Below are positions 54,256 through 61,791 of a stretch of 64,000 nt of DNA, one piece after another. Numbering within the stretch: position 1 is the stretch's first letter; every line of letters starts with the position of its first letter. Under the pieces are notes generated by a model. The model saw nothing but the letters and a program-made list of their open reading frames with translations, was not told the DNA's origin and searched no databases. The position numbers and the translations under genes are program-made. The stretch is taken from positions 2,666,001 to 2,730,000 of the forward strand of contig NZ_JAGIOI010000001.1 of NCBI RefSeq assembly GCF_017876675.1. The letters are read 5' to 3'. This DNA comes from Arthrobacter stackebrandtii. GTDB lineage: Bacteria > Actinomycetota > Actinomycetes > Actinomycetales > Micrococcaceae.

Positions 54256-54423
54256 ATGGCGGCCATGAAACCCAGAACCGGTGACGGTCCAATGGAAGTG
54301 ACTAAAGAAGGTCGGAGCCTGATCCTGCGGCTGCCGCTGGAAGGCGGAGGTCGTCTCGTTGTTGAGATGAACGCCGACGAGGCTGTCAGCCTCAAGGAAT
54401 GCCTGGTTGGCGTCACTGAATAA
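54256..54423 (+). CDS. DUF3117 family small protein
   Basis: A 55-residue actinobacterial protein, MAAMKPRTGDGPMEVTKEGR to a final VGVTE, matching DUF3117 along its whole length. The function is unknown. AAGGGGA lies upstream of ATG 54256. It is conserved in this neighbourhood next to tag and O-methyltransferase genes. Confidence 0.92.
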   Translation: MAAMKPRTGDGPMEVTKEGRSLILRLPLEGGGRLVVEMNADEAVSLKECLVGVTE

Positions 54424-54436
54424 GAATTCTTAAGCA

Positions 54437-54480
54437 CGAAAGTGGCGGGGCGGCGTGAGCTGCCCCGCCACTTTCGGCTT
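54437..54480. terminator. Bidirectional terminator after DUF3117 gene
   Basis: CGAAAGTGGCGGGGC (54437-54451) pairs perfectly with GCCCCGCCACTTTCG (54462-54476), followed by GCTTT. Serves both DUF3117 and the convergent O-methyltransferase gene. Confidence 0.88.
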
Positions 54481-54497
54481 TAACAGTTGTTGCGCGT

Positions 54498-55130
54498 TCA
54501 GCGCTTGACGGCCAGCAGCAGCCCGTCGCCGGTGGGCAGGATGGTGCTGGTGAGGGCTTCATTGTCCCGGATCATCCTGCCCACACGGCGCAGCGTGGCG
54601 GTGCCGGCCTCGCGGATGGCCGGATCCGACACCCGGTCCTTGTCCAGGGCGTCGTTGATGATCAGCAGCCCGCCCTGCTTCAGGAGCCTGACGGCCTGCT
54701 CCACATACTCCGGGAAACTTGGCTTGTCGGCGTCGATGAACACGAGGTCGTAGGCGCCGTCGGTCAGGCGGGGCAGCACATCCTGCGCCCGCCCCGAGAT
54801 GGTCCTGGTCCGGTTGGCCGGGGAGCCCGATTCCGAGAAGGCCTCGCGCGCGGCCTTGAGATGGTCGACGTCGGGATCAATGGTTGTCAGGACGGCGCGC
54901 GGTCCCAGCCCGCGCAGGATGCTGACGCCGGAGACGCCGGCCCCCGTGCCCACTTCGACCGCCGTCTGTGCCTTGGAAGCGGCCGCAAGCACCGTCAGCG
55001 CGGCGGCAACGCCGGGGCTCACGGGGAACAGCCCCAGTTCATGCGAACGCTCCCGGGCGCGTCGCAGGACAAGGTCTTCCACGGGCAGGGCCTCCGTATA
55101 GGACCAGCTGGTGGATTTATCGGCACTCAT
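54498..55130 (-). CDS. Class I O-methyltransferase
   Basis: A 210-residue SAM-dependent O-methyltransferase of the catechol type (Methyltransf_3/24): [20 protein letters not shown] (motif I), [20 protein letters not shown] (metal-binding D-A-D-K) and [17 protein letters not shown] (second metal site). Acts in the cytoplasm; substrate unknown. Divergent from sigE, a pairing conserved in actinobacteria (Rv1220c-sigE). Confidence 0.9.
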   Translation of the reverse strand: MSADKSTSWSYTEALPVEDLVLRRARERSHELGLFPVSPGVAAALTVLAAASKAQTAVEVGTGAGVSGVSILRGLGPRAVLTTIDPDVDHLKAAREAFSESGSPANRTRTISGRAQDVLPRLTDGAYDLVFIDADKPSFPEYVEQAVRLLKQGGLLIINDALDKDRVSDPAIREAGTATLRRVGRMIRDNEALTSTILPTGDGLLLAVKR

Positions 55131-55251
55131 GGCTTGCGTTTCCTAAACTGTTGCATTGGACAGCTCTAGCCTACTGCCTGCCGAACGGGCGCATTCTCCG
55201 GGATCGTTCAGCAAAATGCCAGCAAAGTTTGGCAGACTGTGGGAACTATTG

Positions 55252-55277
55252 GGAACCCCTCCCATGGCTGCACCGTT
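55252..55277 (+). promoter_or_regulatory. ECF-type promoter of sigE (autoregulation)
   Basis: GGAACC (55252-55257), 16-bp spacer, CGTT (55274-55277): the classic GGAAC-N16/17-CGTT recognised by group-4 sigma factors. Its place 42 nt before the sigE start points to autoactivation. Confidence 0.7.
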
Positions 55278-55318
55278 GCACCGGGCGCGGCCGGGATCCA
55301 CTGAAGCGAGGTGCAGCG

Positions 55319-55957
55319 ATGAACACCATGGCCAGTCCTGCAAGCAGTCCTGTCGAAGCCGCTTTTCCGGAGGTACAGGAATGGGTCACGCCGTCGTGGG
55401 ATGAGGTGGTAGCCAACCACTCCGCCAAGGTTTTCCGGCTTGCCTTCCGCCTGACCGGCAACAAGTACGACGCCGAGGACCTCACCCAGGAGGTTTTTGT
55501 CCGCGTGTTCAAGTCACTGGCAAACTTCAAGCCCGGCACCCTGGACGGCTGGCTGCACCGCATCACCACCAACCTGTTTCTGGACCAGGCCCGGCGCAAG
55601 CAGCGGATCCGCTTTGACGGGCTCACCGAAGACGCCGAAGCGCGCCTGCCGGGCAACGACCCCGGCCCCGAACGCAGCTTTGAATTCAACAACCTGGACA
55701 TTGACATTGCCGCCGCGCTGGAAGCGCTGCCGCCCGACTTTCGTGCCGCCGTCGTGCTTTGTGACATGGAGGGCCTCTCCTATGACGAGGTGGCGCATGC
55801 ACTGAACATCAAGCTTGGCACCGTGCGTTCGCGCATCCACCGGGGGCGAGCCATGCTGCGTGAGTCGCTGGCCGACCGTGCCCCGGGACGTACGCGGGAC
55901 GTCCGCCCTGCGCGCAAACCGCTGCTGTCGCTGCCGCGCATCGCCGGGGCACGCTAG
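55319..55957 (+). CDS. sigE: ECF RNA polymerase sigma factor SigE
   Basis: A 212-residue ECF sigma factor. Region 2: [33 protein letters not shown]; region 4: [40 protein letters not shown]. The gene's position (O-methyltransferase upstream, tatB and mrp downstream) fits SigE, which in mycobacteria responds to envelope stress. Unusually, no anti-sigma factor or htrA gene follows; tatB comes next after 110 nt. The basic C-terminal tail ([20 protein letters not shown]) extends past region 4. GCGAGG precedes the ATG. Confidence 0.9.
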   Translation: MNTMASPASSPVEAAFPEVQEWVTPSWDEVVANHSAKVFRLAFRLTGNKYDAEDLTQEVFVRVFKSLANFKPGTLDGWLHRITTNLFLDQARRKQRIRFDGLTEDAEARLPGNDPGPERSFEFNNLDIDIAAALEALPPDFRAAVVLCDMEGLSYDEVAHALNIKLGTVRSRIHRGRAMLRESLADRAPGRTRDVRPARKPLLSLPRIAGAR

Positions 55958-56067
55958 ACTTTCCCGGTAGCAGTTGTCCAAAAGAGTGCAAGTGAAGCCA
56001 AGATCATCCTCCCGCGTAAACGCTAAGGAATCGTTGCTTTGAGTGTTGAGAGGGTAATCTTCCTAAC

Positions 56068-56487
56068 GTGTTTGGTATCAATACCCCCGAGCTGATCATC
56101 ATTGTCGTCTTGGCAGTGCTCGTCATTGGCCCCACCCGGCTTCCCGGCTACCTGGATAAGCTGAAGAACCTCATCCGCGAGGTGCGCAGGATGGCTTCCG
56201 GCGCGCGTGAAACCATCAAGGAAGAAGCCGGGGTCGATATCGATGACATCGACTGGAAGAAATACGACCCCCGCCAGTACGACCCCCGCCGCATCATCCG
56301 CGAGGCGCTCCTGGACGACGACGACGTAGACGCACTCAACTCGCTAAAGACGGCCCCTGCCGCCGCGATCGCCTCGATGATGGGCAAGGACGGGGACAAG
56401 CAGGACCACTCGCCTGTTGCGGTCGAACCAGACCCCGTCCGGCTGGCCGAAGGCCAGAGGGCCCCGTTCGACGTCGAAGCCACCTAA
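56068..56487 (+). CDS. tatB: Twin-arginine translocase subunit TatB
   Basis: A 139-residue TatA/B-family protein beginning MFGINTPELIIIVVLAVLVI with the conserved N-terminal helix, the F-G hinge (here GPTRLPGYLDKLKNLIREVR) and an amphipathic helix; the long acidic C-terminal part is typical of TatB. It pairs with TatA and TatC, encoded elsewhere, to export folded proteins. Start GTG 56068. Two DPRQYDPRR repeats lie in the tail. Confidence 0.87.
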   Translation: MFGINTPELIIIVVLAVLVIGPTRLPGYLDKLKNLIREVRRMASGARETIKEEAGVDIDDIDWKKYDPRQYDPRRIIREALLDDDDVDALNSLKTAPAAAIASMMGKDGDKQDHSPVAVEPDPVRLAEGQRAPFDVEAT

Positions 56488-56525
56488 CCCTTCAGACGCC
56501 GCATCAGATAAGACGGCATTTTCCT

Positions 56526-56556
56526 GAACGCCGCATCACTCACTGATGCGGCGTTC
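56526..56556. terminator. 13-bp hairpin after tatB
   Basis: GAACGCCGCATCA (56526-56538) pairs perfectly with TGATGCGGCGTTC (56544-56556). A second GCCGCATCAG copy lies just before at 56498. The T tract is weak (TGGTTTAAAT). Confidence 0.65.
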
Positions 56557-56566
56557 TGGTTTAAAT

Positions 56567-56660
56567 GCGCCGATCTGATGCGGCGTTGGGAAATAAGGCC
56601 GATTATCTGATGCGGCGTTGGGAATTAAGGCCGATTATCTGATGCGGCGTTGGGAAAGGA
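56567..56660 (+). repeat. Three tandem ~32-bp repeats in tatB-mrp intergenic region
   Basis: Units at 56567-56596 (30 bp), 56597-56628 and 56629-56660 (32 bp each), all containing CTGATGCGGCGTTGGGAA, preceded by GGCCGATTAT in the last two. The shared TGATGCGGCGTT is also the 3' arm of the adjacent terminator, so the array looks like expansion of a hairpin arm. Confidence 0.8.
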
Positions 56661-56679
56661 AAGATTGGGGCGGGCCGGG

Positions 56680-57810
56680 TCAATCGGCCAGTGTGACGCC
56701 GAGCTTCAGGCCGGCCAGGCCGCGAGGGCGCACGGCCAGCTTTGCCGCGATTGCGGTCAGGGCCTGCGCCGCGGCAGATGAGGGTTCCGAGAGCACGATC
56801 GGCAGGCCCGCGTCACCGCCTTCGCGCAGCGCAACATCGAGCGGGATCTGCCCCAGCAGGTCCACGGGTGCATTGACGGTCTGGGTCAGCCGCTTGGCCA
56901 GGATCTCCCCGCCGCCGGAACCGAAGACCTCCATGGTGCTGCCGTCCGGCAGTGTCAGGAAAGACATGTTCTCAATGACCCCGGCAACCTTCTGGCCGGT
57001 CTGCACGGCGATCGCGCCGGCACGTTCCGCCACGTCGGCAGCAGCCGCCTGCGGCGTGGACACCACCAGGATCTCCGCCTTGGGCAGCAGCTGCGCCACG
57101 GAGATCGCCACATCGCCCGTGCCCGGGGGCAGGTCCAGCAGCAGGATGTCGAGGTCGCCAAAGTAGACGTCTGTCAGGAACTGCTCCAGCGCCCGGTGCA
57201 GCATGGGCCCGCGCCAGGCCACGGGCTGGTTGCCCGCCACAAACATGCCGATTGAAATGACCTTCACGTCGTGCGCCACAGGCGGCAGGATCATCTCATC
57301 GACGCGGGTGGGGTTCTGTGTGATCCCCATGAGCCCCGGCACCGAGAAGCCGTAGATGTCGGCATCGACAATGCCCACCCGCAGCCCCCGCGCCGCCAGT
57401 GCACACGCCAGGTTCACGGTCACCGACGACTTGCCCACGCCGCCCTTCCCGCTGGCCACGGCGTACACGCGGGTCAGGGAATTCTCATCATTGAACGGAA
57501 TCCCGCGCTCCGGTGAGCCGCCCTTGAGCCGTTCCTTCAGCTCGGCGCGCTGCTCCGCCGTCATGACGGTGAGCTCGACGCTGGCGTCGGTGACGCCGTC
57601 GACCTTCATCAGGGCGGCGGTGGCATCCTTGGTGATGGTTTCGCGCAGGGGGCAGCCCGCAATGGTGAGGCGGACGACGGCGCGTACCCGGCCGCCGTCG
57701 AGCGCCTCCACCGTCTCCACCATGCCAAGGTCCGTGATGGGCCGGCGCAGCTCGGGGTCGATGACCGTGGCGAGGGCGGCAAGGAGGGCTTGCTGGGACG
57801 GGGCGTTCAT
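56680..57810 (-). CDS. mrp: Mrp/NBP35-family P-loop ATPase (Fe-S carrier)
   Basis: A 376-residue protein: N-terminal MIP18/DUF59-like domain (LATVIDPELRRPITDLGMVE, TIAGCPLRETI) and a C-terminal Mrp ATPase with deviant Walker A ASGKGGVGKSS and IVDADIYGFSVPGLMGI, LLLDLPPGTGD. Mrp/ApbC proteins carry Fe-S clusters to target apoproteins. The usual C-x-x-C pair near the C-terminus is not obvious here, which is common in the actinobacterial forms. Syntenic with tatB in other actinobacteria. Confidence 0.93.
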   Translation of the reverse strand: MNAPSQQALLAALATVIDPELRRPITDLGMVETVEALDGGRVRAVVRLTIAGCPLRETITKDATAALMKVDGVTDASVELTVMTAEQRAELKERLKGGSPERGIPFNDENSLTRVYAVASGKGGVGKSSVTVNLACALAARGLRVGIVDADIYGFSVPGLMGITQNPTRVDEMILPPVAHDVKVISIGMFVAGNQPVAWRGPMLHRALEQFLTDVYFGDLDILLLDLPPGTGDVAISVAQLLPKAEILVVSTPQAAAADVAERAGAIAVQTGQKVAGVIENMSFLTLPDGSTMEVFGSGGGEILAKRLTQTVNAPVDLLGQIPLDVALREGGDAGLPIVLSEPSSAAAQALTAIAAKLAVRPRGLAGLKLGVTLAD

Positions 57811-57819
57811 GGTGCTGCC

Positions 57820-58368
57820 TTAGGGGTTGAGGGGTGTTTCCGGCGCAGTGCGCTTGCCTTTCAGCGTATCCTCTTCTTCCTGCAGGGCGATCAATTCCTC
57901 GAGCAGGCTGCGCAGCTCCGAGCGGACAAAGTCGCGCGTGGCGACCTCTCGGAGGGAAATGCGCAGGGCGGCGACCTCGCGGGTGAGGTATTCGGTGTCG
58001 GCGAGGTTGCGCTCGTTGCGGGATCGGTCCTGCTCAATTTGCACGCGGTCGCGGTCATCCTGGCGGTTTTGGGCCAGCAGAATGAGCGGGGCGGCGTAGG
58101 AGGCCTGGGTGGAGAAGAACAGGTTGAGCAGGATGAAGGGATAAGGATCCCACTTGAGGCCGAACAGGCCGATCACGTTCAACGCGATCCACACGACGAC
58201 AAAAATCGTCATATAGAGCAGGAAGTTGGCGGTGCCCATGTAGCGGGCAAAGCGTTCGGCGAAACGGCCGAAGAGGTCCGGGTCGCTGGCGAGGTTGGGC
58301 AGGAGCCGGGACTTCAGCTCCATGGGGGTGTCCAGTCCGCCGCCCTTGGTGTGGTGCCGCTCAGCCAA
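57820..58368 (-). CDS. DUF1003 membrane protein
   Basis: A 182-residue protein with two central membrane spans (TANFLLYMTIFVVVWIALNV; ILLNLFFSTQASYAAPLILL) and the family motif W-D-P-Y-P-F-I-L-L-N-L. The C-terminal part is a coiled coil (EYLTREVAALRISLREVATR, LLEELIALQEEEDTLK). TTG 58368 has an ideal GGGAGG and overlaps the preceding gene's stop by 8 nt; an ATG at 58407 is the alternative. Function unknown. Confidence 0.82.
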   Translation of the reverse strand: MAERHHTKGGGLDTPMELKSRLLPNLASDPDLFGRFAERFARYMGTANFLLYMTIFVVVWIALNVIGLFGLKWDPYPFILLNLFFSTQASYAAPLILLAQNRQDDRDRVQIEQDRSRNERNLADTEYLTREVAALRISLREVATRDFVRSELRSLLEELIALQEEEDTLKGKRTAPETPLNP

Positions 58369-59644
58369 TGCGTCCTCCCAGCTTCCTGAACGGTGCGCCG
58401 TCCTCATGGGTGCGCCAGTCCTCAGGCAGCAGATGGTCCAACAGGTCATCAACGGTCACGGCGCCCACGAGTCGGCCCTCCTTGCTGACCACCGGCAGGG
58501 AGTTCAGGTTATAGGAGGCCATGATGTGGCTGACGGTGCTGATGTCGTCCTGGTCGGAGACGGGCTCCAGGTTCTTGTCCACGAGGGTGCCCAGCAGTTC
58601 CGGCGGTGCGCTGCGCAGCAGCTGCTGGATGTGGACCACGCCCAGGAAACGTCCCGTGGGTGTTTCCAGCGGCGGGCGGCAGATGAAGATGGCCGAGGCA
58701 AGGGCAGGGGAGAGGTCTTCACTGCGGACGTGGGCCAGGGCTTCGGCAACGGTGGCTTCCGGGGGCAGGATCACCGGCACCGGGGTCATGAGCGCCCCGG
58801 CCGTGCCTTCGGCATATTGGAGCAGGCGCCGGACATCCTTGGCCTCGTCCGGCTCCATCAGCAGCAGCAGCTCCTCGGCCTTGGCCTTGGGCAGGTCCGC
58901 GAGGAGGTCGGCGGCGTCGTCGGGGTCCATCTCCTCCAGCACGTCGGCGGCGCGCTCATTGTCCAGGGCGGAGAGGAGGGTGACCTGGTCGTCCTCCGGC
59001 AGCTCGGACATGATGTCGGCCAGGCGCTCATCCTGGAGCTCGCCGGCCACCTCCACGCGGCGCTTGTCTGTCATGTCCTGCAGGGCGTCGGCGAAGTCAG
59101 CAGGCTTGAGGTCCTCATGGGTGGCCACGAAGTGGGAGGCGCTTTGCGGGGCGGCGGCGTCCTCGGTCTGGGCGTCGGCCCAGTCGATCAGCATGGTGTG
59201 GCCCCGGCGCAGCCCGCGCAGCCGTGAGGTGTTTGAGCCGCGGCGAACAAAAAGCTTCGTCACCAGCCAGTCGCCGTTGCGTTGCTGGTCCATGGCGATG
59301 TCTTCAATGACGGCGAATCCGCTGCCGTCCACGAGCGTGACCTTGCGGTCAAAGATGCCGCCGACCACCAGCTGCTCCGCGCCGCGCTGTTCAAAGCGGC
59401 GCAGGTTGACCAGTCCGGTGCAGATGATTTGCGACTGGTCCATGGACGTCAGCCGGGTCATGGGCACGAACACCCGCTTCTTGCCGGGCACCTCCACCAC
59501 AATGCCGACGGCGTGCGGAGCGGAGTTGGCGCCGCGGCCCACCACAACGACGTCGCGCAGCTTGCCGAGCCTGTCTCCGATGGGGTCGAAGACGTCCAGG
59601 CCCAGGAGCCGGGCAACAAAGATGCGGGTGGGTTGTGTGCTCAC
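58361..59644 (-). CDS. MgtE-N/CBS-domain protein (PRC barrel)
   Basis: A 427-residue cytoplasmic protein. Residues 1-150 contain two PRC-barrel-like beta units (DPIGDRLGKLRDVVVVGRGA); 170-290 an MgtE N-terminal superhelix (LADIMSELPEDDQVTLLSAL, AADVLEEMDPDDAADLLADL); 290-420 two CBS domains (MTPVPVILPPEATVAEALAH, LNSLPVVSKEGRLVGAVTVD). The MgtE channel part is missing, as in related actinobacterial proteins, so it is a soluble Mg or nucleotide sensor-like protein rather than a transporter. Precedes the DUF1003 gene in an operon. Confidence 0.85.
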   Translation of the reverse strand: MSTQPTRIFVARLLGLDVFDPIGDRLGKLRDVVVVGRGANSAPHAVGIVVEVPGKKRVFVPMTRLTSMDQSQIICTGLVNLRRFEQRGAEQLVVGGIFDRKVTLVDGSGFAVIEDIAMDQQRNGDWLVTKLFVRRGSNTSRLRGLRRGHTMLIDWADAQTEDAAAPQSASHFVATHEDLKPADFADALQDMTDKRRVEVAGELQDERLADIMSELPEDDQVTLLSALDNERAADVLEEMDPDDAADLLADLPKAKAEELLLLMEPDEAKDVRRLLQYAEGTAGALMTPVPVILPPEATVAEALAHVRSEDLSPALASAIFICRPPLETPTGRFLGVVHIQQLLRSAPPELLGTLVDKNLEPVSDQDDISTVSHIMASYNLNSLPVVSKEGRLVGAVTVDDLLDHLLPEDWRTHEDGAPFRKLGGRIG

Positions 59645-59770
59645 AGTTACAGGCTACTTCCCCGCGCGGGCAATATCCCAAACTTCAGGACAGCGGCTGC
59701 GGGGGATGTCAGGGTTTGATCGTTTCACTGCCAGCGATACCTCAGCCAACATGCACGATTATGGTGAACA

Positions 59771-60604
59771 ATGGAAGGCATGGCAAACCTTTTTGGACGC
59801 ACCAGACCCATGAATGAGGCCCGCGCCGTTCCCACCGGGGAAACGATCGGTTCCTACATCTCCTACTTGGATGCGCAAAAGGCGGTTGATTATCTGGCGG
59901 ATGAGAAGTTCCCCGTCCAGCACGTCTCCATCGTGGGCAACGACCTCAAGATCGTCGAGCGGGTGACCGGCAAGCTGAGCTATCCGCGTGTCGCCATGAC
60001 CGGCGCCATGACGGGCGCCTGGTTTGGCCTGTTCATCGGGGTCATGCTCTCCTTCTTTGACTCATCCAGCAACGCCGGGGCGCCGTATTCCAATATTTTC
60101 ACTGCTGTCCTCCTGGGTGCGGCGCTGTGGATGCTGTTTGCGATCATCGGATACGCCGCCCAGCGCGGCAAGCGGGACTTCACGTCCACCAACCAGGTGC
60201 TGGCCACCAGTTACGATGTCATCGTCTCGGTGGACGTCGCCCACGAGGCACGCCGCCTGCTGGCCCAGCTGCCCATGAATTCCACCGCCCCGCGCCCGCA
60301 GCCGACGCCGGGCCAGGGCTACCAGGGCCAGGGTTACCAGCCCCCGGTCCAGCCGCCCGCGCAGCCCCCGGCACCGTCCGGTCCGGCCCCTGCCCGGCCC
60401 GAAGGCTGGCACGACCCCTACGGCCCGGCAGCCCCCGCCCCTGCACAGGATGCCCCCGGGCAGGGTGCGCCGGAACGCGCGCCCGAGGAAAATCCCCGCC
60501 GCGGCCAGTTCCCGGACCTTCCCGACGGCCGGCCGCAGTACGGCATCCGCGTTGAGCCCACGGAGCAGCCTGTGCCCAAGGACCCCAACGCACCCCAGCA
60601 GTAG
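59771..60604 (+). CDS. General-stress-protein-17M-like membrane protein
   Basis: A 277-residue protein. Residues 25-70 form a ferredoxin-like general stress protein fold (IGSYISYLDAQKAVDYLADE, VQHVSIVGNDLKIVERVTG); two membrane spans follow (MTGAWFGLFIGVMLSFF; IFTAVLLGAALWMLFAIIGY); the last 120 residues are Pro/Gln-rich (YQGQGYQPPVQPPAQPP). The start could be ATG 59771 or 59780. Conserved next to the MgtE-N/CBS gene in actinobacteria; role unknown. Confidence 0.8.
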   Translation: MEGMANLFGRTRPMNEARAVPTGETIGSYISYLDAQKAVDYLADEKFPVQHVSIVGNDLKIVERVTGKLSYPRVAMTGAMTGAWFGLFIGVMLSFFDSSSNAGAPYSNIFTAVLLGAALWMLFAIIGYAAQRGKRDFTSTNQVLATSYDVIVSVDVAHEARRLLAQLPMNSTAPRPQPTPGQGYQGQGYQPPVQPPAQPPAPSGPAPARPEGWHDPYGPAAPAPAQDAPGQGAPERAPEENPRRGQFPDLPDGRPQYGIRVEPTEQPVPKDPNAPQQ

Positions 60605-60645
60605 CGCCACCGGCAGCAGTTGCTTGCCCTTTTAGCGGGGGCACG

Positions 60646-60689
60646 ACGGCGGGAGGTTCCCCCTTCAACGCGAGGGAACCTCCCGCCGT
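60646..60689. terminator. 16-bp hairpin after stress-protein gene
   Basis: ACGGCGGGAGGTTCCC (60646-60661) pairs perfectly with GGGAACCTCCCGCCGT (60674-60689). The 5' flank GCACGACGGCGG belongs to the recurrent terminator family, though no T run follows. Confidence 0.65.
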
Positions 60690-60716
60690 TGGCCGTTAAG
60701 GTCCCCTTCAGGGGAT

Positions 60717-60771
60717 CGATAACGTAGTTGTTGGGCGAAAGTGGCGAATCGGTCCAACAACTGCGTCATCG
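60717..60771. repeat. Inverted repeat, left flank of membrane/HTH module
   Basis: CGATAACGTAGTTGTTGG (60717-60734) pairs with CCAACAACTGCGTCATCG (60754-60771), two mismatches, 19-nt loop. The arm sequence AACTGCGTCAT is shared with the inverted repeat at 61708-61780. No gene is seen in 60605-60929. Confidence 0.7.
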
Positions 60772-60895
60772 AAGCGGTGGGGCGAGGATGTGCGGGAGAA
60801 GCCCGTGACCGGTCCGGGCGGGGGAGAAGCTGGTGGGACGGCTGCGTTGGATGGGGCCGGCGGGACGGCTGCACCGGATGTGTCACCAGCTATTG

Positions 60896-60938
60896 ACTTT
60901 CCATAATGGAAAGTGATTGACTTTCCATTATGGAAAAC
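60896..60938 (+). promoter_or_regulatory. Double palindromic operator of membrane/HTH operon
   Basis: ACTTTCCATAATGGAAAGT (60896-60914) is a perfect 19-bp palindrome; CTTTCCATTATGGAAAA (60921-60937) is a near-identical second site, centres 24 bp apart. Each is preceded by TTGACT-like sequence, and the second site contains the start codon of the first gene, so repressor bound here would block both transcription and access to the start. The winged-helix protein encoded second in the operon is the likely binder. Confidence 0.7.
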
Positions 60939-61394
60939 GAACAGCTTGAAAATGAGCAAGACGCCCGTGCGGCCCTCGCCGCCGTGGACGAAGCCCGTGC
61001 CAGTGCCGCCGGCCTGCTGGTGACGCCGTGGTGGTACCACGTGGTCCTGGGACTTCTGGTATCCGGACTGGTGGCACTCTTGGGGCTGGCCTCGTTGCCC
61101 GTTCTGTTGGTGGGGCTTGTCCTGTACTTCGTTGGACTGTTTGGTCTGGTGCAGGCGTACAAGAAAAAGTATGGCGTCTGGAAGTCCGGGTTGAGCGGCG
61201 GCAAAGGGACTGTCGTGGCCTACCGCCTGATGGGGGTCTACTTTGCGGCCGCCGCAGTGGCTGCAGGCTTCGGCAGGTTGACCGATCTGGTCTGGCCGGT
61301 GTGGCTGGTCGTCGCTGTCATGTTCGGGGCAACGGTGGTCCTGGGCCGGCAATACGACGTTGCGCTGCGGGACGAATTGCGGAACGCACCGTGA
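60930..61394 (+). CDS. Small membrane protein in HTH operon
   Basis: A 154-residue protein with a polar N-terminus (25 residues) and four membrane spans (WYHVVLGLLVSGLVALLGLA, LPVLLVGLVLYFVGLFGLVQ, MGVYFAAAAVAAGFG, LVWPVWLVVAVMFGATVVLG). I recognise no family beyond a loose likeness to small proteins paired with ArsR/MarR-type regulators. ATG 60930 lies in the second operator palindrome without a Shine-Dalgarno. The stop overlaps the regulator start (GTGA). Confidence 0.7.
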   Translation: MENEQLENEQDARAALAAVDEARASAAGLLVTPWWYHVVLGLLVSGLVALLGLASLPVLLVGLVLYFVGLFGLVQAYKKKYGVWKSGLSGGKGTVVAYRLMGVYFAAAAVAAGFGRLTDLVWPVWLVVAVMFGATVVLGRQYDVALRDELRNAP

Positions 61395-61675
61395 GCGGAT
61401 TGAACGAGGTGATCCACGCGCCCAACAGGCTGCGGATCTGTGCGTTCCTCAGCACGGTGGACCAGGCGGAGTTCGGTGTCATTCGGGACATGCTGGGAGT
61501 GGCCGACTCCGTGGCCAGCAAGCAGCTGAAAGTGCTTGAGGATGCCGGCTACGTGGCACTGGCCAAGCCCACGGGCCGCGGCAGGGTCAAGACCTGGGCG
61601 TCCCTGACGCCGGCAGGGCGGGCAGCCTACCGGGAGCACGTGGCGGCGCTCCAGGCCCTCATCGCCGCCGAATAG
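61391..61675 (+). CDS. Winged-helix transcriptional regulator (MarR/ArsR-like)
   Basis: A 94-residue single-domain winged-helix protein: EVIHAPNRLRICAFLSTVDQ, VIRDMLGVADSVASKQLKVL (recognition helix), EDAGYVALAKPTGRGRVKTW (wing) and SLTPAGRAAYREHV. It matches the short regulators that sit beside small membrane proteins in many actinobacteria. GTG 61391 overlaps the upstream stop by 4 nt. Probably represses its own operon through the palindromes at 60896-60938; the signal is unknown. Confidence 0.85.
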   Translation: MSGLNEVIHAPNRLRICAFLSTVDQAEFGVIRDMLGVADSVASKQLKVLEDAGYVALAKPTGRGRVKTWASLTPAGRAAYREHVAALQALIAAE

Positions 61676-61707
61676 CCGCAACCTGGCCTCCGCCGTCGCC
61701 CCTAAAA

Positions 61708-61780
61708 CATCTATGACGCAGCAGATGCACTCGGAAAGCGTGTTCCATGGGAATTTGGTGCAACTACTGCGTCATAGACG
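61708..61780. repeat. Inverted repeat, right flank of membrane/HTH module
   Basis: CATCTATGACGCAGCAGATGCAC (first 20 bases and three more, 61708-61730) pairs with the segment 61758-61780 (GTGCAACTACTGCGTCATAG and three more), three mismatches, 27-nt loop. It shares the CTGCGTCAT arm with the left-flank repeat at 60717-60771, and could also terminate the convergent genes. Confidence 0.7.
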
Positions 61781-61791
61781 TAAGGGTGGGG

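Noticed and set aside
56567-56660. Tandem 32-bp repeats as a minimal CRISPR array
   Set aside because: The units are contiguous without unique spacers and match the neighbouring terminator arm; no cas genes are in the window.
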